Source: Ceratotherium simum simum (lineage: Eukaryota > Chordata > Mammalia > Perissodactyla > Rhinocerotidae). Taken from it: a DNA stretch of 64,000 nt. The stretch covers positions 10,415,529-10,479,528 of the forward strand of contig NW_004454216.1 of NCBI RefSeq assembly GCF_000283155.1, written 5' to 3'. Positions 60,461 to 64,000 of this stretch are shown here, piece after piece. The notes beneath the pieces were generated by a model that saw only the letters and a list, made by a program, of their open reading frames with translations, had not been told where the DNA came from and made no database searches. Both the position numbers and the translations under genes were made by a program. Position 1 is the first letter of the stretch. Each line of letters opens with the position of its first letter.

Positions 60461-61439
60461 AATAAAAAAACAAAAACAGTAACAACACTTCTGGGGCTTG
60501 AAGCCATCATACTTACCAACATTTAACAAGCTGGATTTGTGAAGTCCACAGAGGAGTGGTGCCTAAATAGGGTTTAAAAATCATTCAGAGATGACAAGAC
60601 AGAGATAAGGGCAAGCTCATCGTCATGAGTTTTTCCATAATGAGAAATTCACTCACTCTAAATGACTGGCCTCTATTCTGAAATTTGCTTTCTACTTTTC
60701 AGAGTTAAAACATTCTTTTAGACAACAACAATAACGGCAAATTATATTTTACCTGTTGGTTCATTACATGGTGGTAAAATGTCCCCATTATTGTTTTGAA
60801 GCTGTATTTATAGTGAAAGCAGTCTTGGAGCCACAGCTTTAAATGATTTGTATTTCTTATTGGGTTTGATCTCTAGAGTTCCAGCAGTCACCCTGGAGGA
60901 AAGTGGATGCCTTGAGTTAGAGTGTGGTAGGATGGACCCCTGACTTGGATAACTCAGAGAAATGTGATAAAACAATGAAGTCATTGTTAAATTTTAAAGT
61001 AGAAAATGGGTTGCTTTATTATTTTTGGCATATATATTTAAATATATATATTTAATATTTCTCTAAAAAATGAGAGACAGGAAAGTTTTACATAAATACA
61101 TCAGGATAAATCAAATTCCTTCCTCTGTAAGTTTCTTCTTAAAAGATATTACCCATTTCTTCCTGAAATTGAAAAACACATTTAAACAGACAGTATTATT
61201 GCTGAATATAGTTTTATGAAAATTCTTAAGAAAACTTCAAACTTTAACTTAGTTACATGCTGAATTCCCCAGGATTGACAAGCATCAGTTATAGAGAGCT
61301 GAAATGCTTGAGAGCACTGGACTGTGAAAAATTTAACTAATAACCAAACCTTATCCGGTGAATTTACTGTCTGTGACTCTTCACTGAGTTGGAGGGAAAT
61401 TTAGTTGAATTTTGACACTGGCTTCCACTTTTACTATTT
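60461..61439. other. unassigned DNA with a TA palindrome
   Basis: ATATATATTTAAATATATAT at about 61029-61048 is a self-complementary TA/TTAA tract. Nothing else recognised. Confidence 0.4.
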
Positions 61440-61556
61440 TACTCATTAGTTAATCTCTATTCTAGGGGGCAGGGACTGTGTTTATTCACACTGTATCCCT
61501 CTTAGGCAGGCCTGCTCTGCTCAGCATAGGTGCTCAATAAATGTCTTAGTAGACCT
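61440..61556 (+). mobile_element. L2 LINE 3' end
   Basis: GGGGGCAGGGACTGTGTTTA, ATCCCTCTTAGGCAGGCC and AGGTGCTCAATAAATGTCTT are the L2 3' end phrases. Confidence 0.68.
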
Positions 61557-63094
61557 AGGGAATGATCAAAAAAGGGAGAACAAATGTGTACCCCATCAAT
61601 GGAGGTACTTGAAGTAAACATAAAGGTTCTGAGCTTGAGGCCACAATTCTGGGTCCAGTTGTGGTCCATGTGGATACGGCCTTCTTAGAGTTCACCTCAG
61701 TCAATGAATGGAAACATCAAGAAGCCAGAGTGAAATAATTTCAGAGCTCATTTTCAAAAACTCAAGACAGAGATCATAGTACAAGGATAACGTCATCCAG
61801 AATGTTTCTATTTTAAATTTCTGCTAATTTTAATTCCACTCCCAGCAGGTTCTCACAGTATGGGCCACTGTCCTACCAGAGATCCCTTGTAGCTCTCAAA
61901 GGATAGCTCACTAATATAAAGAAAAGGGCATATGTACTATCCTAATAATCAATAAGGGCAAATAGACATGCCAAGCTTTTGTAGATGTGTGTAGAAGTGT
62001 ATGAAAGATGTCTGGCTGACTACTCAGGTATAAAACATGTGTAAATGGTGATTTAATTTTGTAAACTGTTATTTAAATATATACGCCTATGTACATACAC
62101 ATGTATATCAAAGTTATACACTAAACATTCAACAAAAATAGTGAGGTTCTAGATAATTTTAATTTTTGCTCTTTTCACTTCATAAATGAATTTGATCTTA
62201 GGATATACAAATAAATCCTGAAAAATTCTGAAACTCCATTGTTCTGATCATATCTGGAGTTAGTTCAATATTACAAACCTGACAAAATGGAGCCTGAGAG
62301 GGAACAATTGGGATAAAATAGGTACAAACTAAGTAATAAGAAGGATGATCAAGATACAAGGAGAGCTGGAGGAATATTGGAGAAGACTGAGAGTCTGTGA
62401 GAATGTATAGTAAAATGCTGGTTTAAAAGGTTATCGTCAAATTTCAGAAGGGCTAGCGTGTTAAAGATATGTGTGTATTTGTAAATGTGCATGTGTGCAT
62501 GTATCCTGGGTTACTTCAGAGGAATAGGACTAAGGTCAATGGGGGGAGATATGGGAAAGTAAATTTCCATATAATTCAATTAAAAATCTAAAATATTTAA
62601 ACTGTTCAAAATTTGAATAATTGACCTTATGAAGTAGTAAAACTCCTTGCTTTCTCTCCGCTCCCTCCAAAAATTTCAAGGTGAGGTCAGAGTGTCTGAG
62701 GAAATGTCCATTCCAAATCTGAGATTCTAGGACTATAAGAATTAAACAGAAACTATTTTCCTGATTATGTATCTATCATAAATTCTTATACCCATATGAT
62801 CATCAAATATTTTGTTTATCATTAAGCTAAAACTCTGATTTTAATAGTTATAAAAAGTTAGATTATTTTAAAAACTGTTCAAAGCAAGGGATGTAAAGGA
62901 AAACTTAATTTATTCCCCGAAGTGTCCACTAGTCTGGTCTCTGAAGGAATTATGTCAACTCCTAATTTAATGAAACTTTAACTTTTGTTTTATCATTCCT
63001 CAACCTCCATCAAAGTTTGAATGACTTGTTTCATTGCCCTTTAAAACTTACCTCTGACTTTTTCCAATTTTCCTCATACAGGGAGAAGGTAGAA
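61557..63094. other. unassigned non-coding DNA
   Basis: Nothing recognised. Confidence 0.4.
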
Positions 63095-63290
63095 TATGAA
63101 AGTATATTTAAAAACACAGACTAGCATCTGGCTTAGCAATGTACTAGCTTTGTGACCATGGATAAACTCATAACCTCTCTGGGATATTAGTGCTTATCCC
63201 ATTCACTTACTTACTGTGAGTATCAATGGTATAATGTATAATGTACAGTGTTTACCATGGAGCCCAGCCCAAAATATTACCTACTTATAT
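63095..63290 (+). mobile_element. MIR SINE, strongly diverged
   Basis: CTAGCTTTGTGACCATGGAT and AAACTCATAACCTCTCTGGG follow the MIR core, with a diverged 3' half. Confidence 0.5.
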
Positions 63291-64000
63291 TTGCAGCATT
63301 GAAACCAATAAATTTCTCTGAGAACCAGTATGGTTCATAATCTCTAACTATTGCATAACTTCTGGGGTTTCAAGTTCTGAATATTTTCTAAGTTTTCAGT
63401 GTATGTTTTTCATTGGAAGATCTATTTATCCATTCTCTATATTCATATCCATACTCATTAAATACATACAATGTGCCATTGTGTTAGGTGCTGTTATAAA
63501 TAAATACAAAAGAATTCAATACAAAATAAAAAGAAATACAATTTATTTTATTTATTTTAAATAAAATAAGTGCCTAGCCTTCATAGAGTTTATAGATTAA
63601 AAAACATAGACAAATAAGCAATTATAATACATATTATTAGTACTATGATAAGGATGGTGACCATATAATTTATTGTCCCACTAGGACAATGAATATATAT
63701 ATAGTATATAAAAATATACATTCTACTATTTTATATATAGATGCTTTGTGGAAATAATGTACAAATTTATTTATAAACATTATTGAACTTAAAGTAACAT
63801 TTTATATTAGGTATTTTCTCAATCCATAGATACAAGAAATACAATCACTATACCATCAGGAGAGGTGAGGAGTCCCTGTGATTTTTTTAACTTTAAGCAA
63901 TTGACCTCAAGAATCTATGATATAAAACTGTGATGAAATGAGCAGACAATTCCGTATAATACCTGGAATACAGGAAAATACTTGTTGTTTGAGAATAGTC
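63291..64000. other. unassigned AT-rich DNA with an L2 scrap
   Basis: AATACATACAATGTGCCATT and GTGTTAGGTGCTGTTA at about 63463-63497 look like the complement of an L2 3' end. A TA-rich patch lies at about 63692-63735. Confidence 0.4.

Overview
This window is AT-rich mammalian nuclear DNA. I find no exon or protein-coding gene that the sequence supports. The strongest taxonomic marker is a set of tRNA-derived SINEs of the equine repetitive element (ERE) type. Seven copies carry the GGCCGGCCC-type head, and two longer ERE3/ERE4-like copies have an ACAACAACA-type tail. These families are known from Perissodactyla (horses, rhinoceroses, tapirs). Several copies have a body reading like GCCACAGCATGGCCTGACAA and CAACTAGAAGGATGTG, which reminds me more of rhinoceros or tapir subfamilies than of horse ERE1. 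That is memory-based inference and needs a database comparison.

Layout. 1-240: 5' end of a minus-strand L1 that runs off the window. 2.1-3.6 kb: L1-like ORF1/5' region with an ERE. 7.4-10.8 kb: two minus-strand L1 fragments in series, with a tetranucleotide microsatellite, a G-run and an ERE. 11.3-12.2 kb: candidate LTR. 13.4-16.5 kb: plus-strand L1M (end of ORF1, first half of ORF2) with an ERE. 16.9-19.5 kb: L2, a 133-bp repeat also found at 38.9 kb, and an ERVL-like fossil. 20.2-23.6 kb: three minus-strand EREs. 24.9-28.6 kb: plus-strand L1 ORF2-3'UTR carrying an ERE, a likely processed retrocopy and a long SINE at its end. 29.39-29.49 kb: a 100-N gap inside a (TA)n tract. 31.8-37.3 kb: near-full-length minus-strand L1M, with readable ORF1, endonuclease and reverse-transcriptase remnants and a long SINE inside it. 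37.3-38.2 kb: an L1 with a 5' inversion. 38.3-50.4 kb: mostly unassigned DNA with MIR, L2, LTR and microsatellite pieces. 50.5-55.0 kb: three abutting minus-strand L1 segments with two fold-back inverted repeats. 55.7-64 kb: a DNA-transposon fossil, MIR, L2 and a second LTR candidate.

Nothing here works together as a gene system. The window is either intergenic or the inside of a very large intron. The most informative observations are structural: two inverted copies inside one L1, an inverted repeat around a CA tract, a twin-primed L1, a retrocopy inside an L1, and differing numbers of 3' modules among the SINEs. All repeat-family names come from recognising sequence, not from a search.
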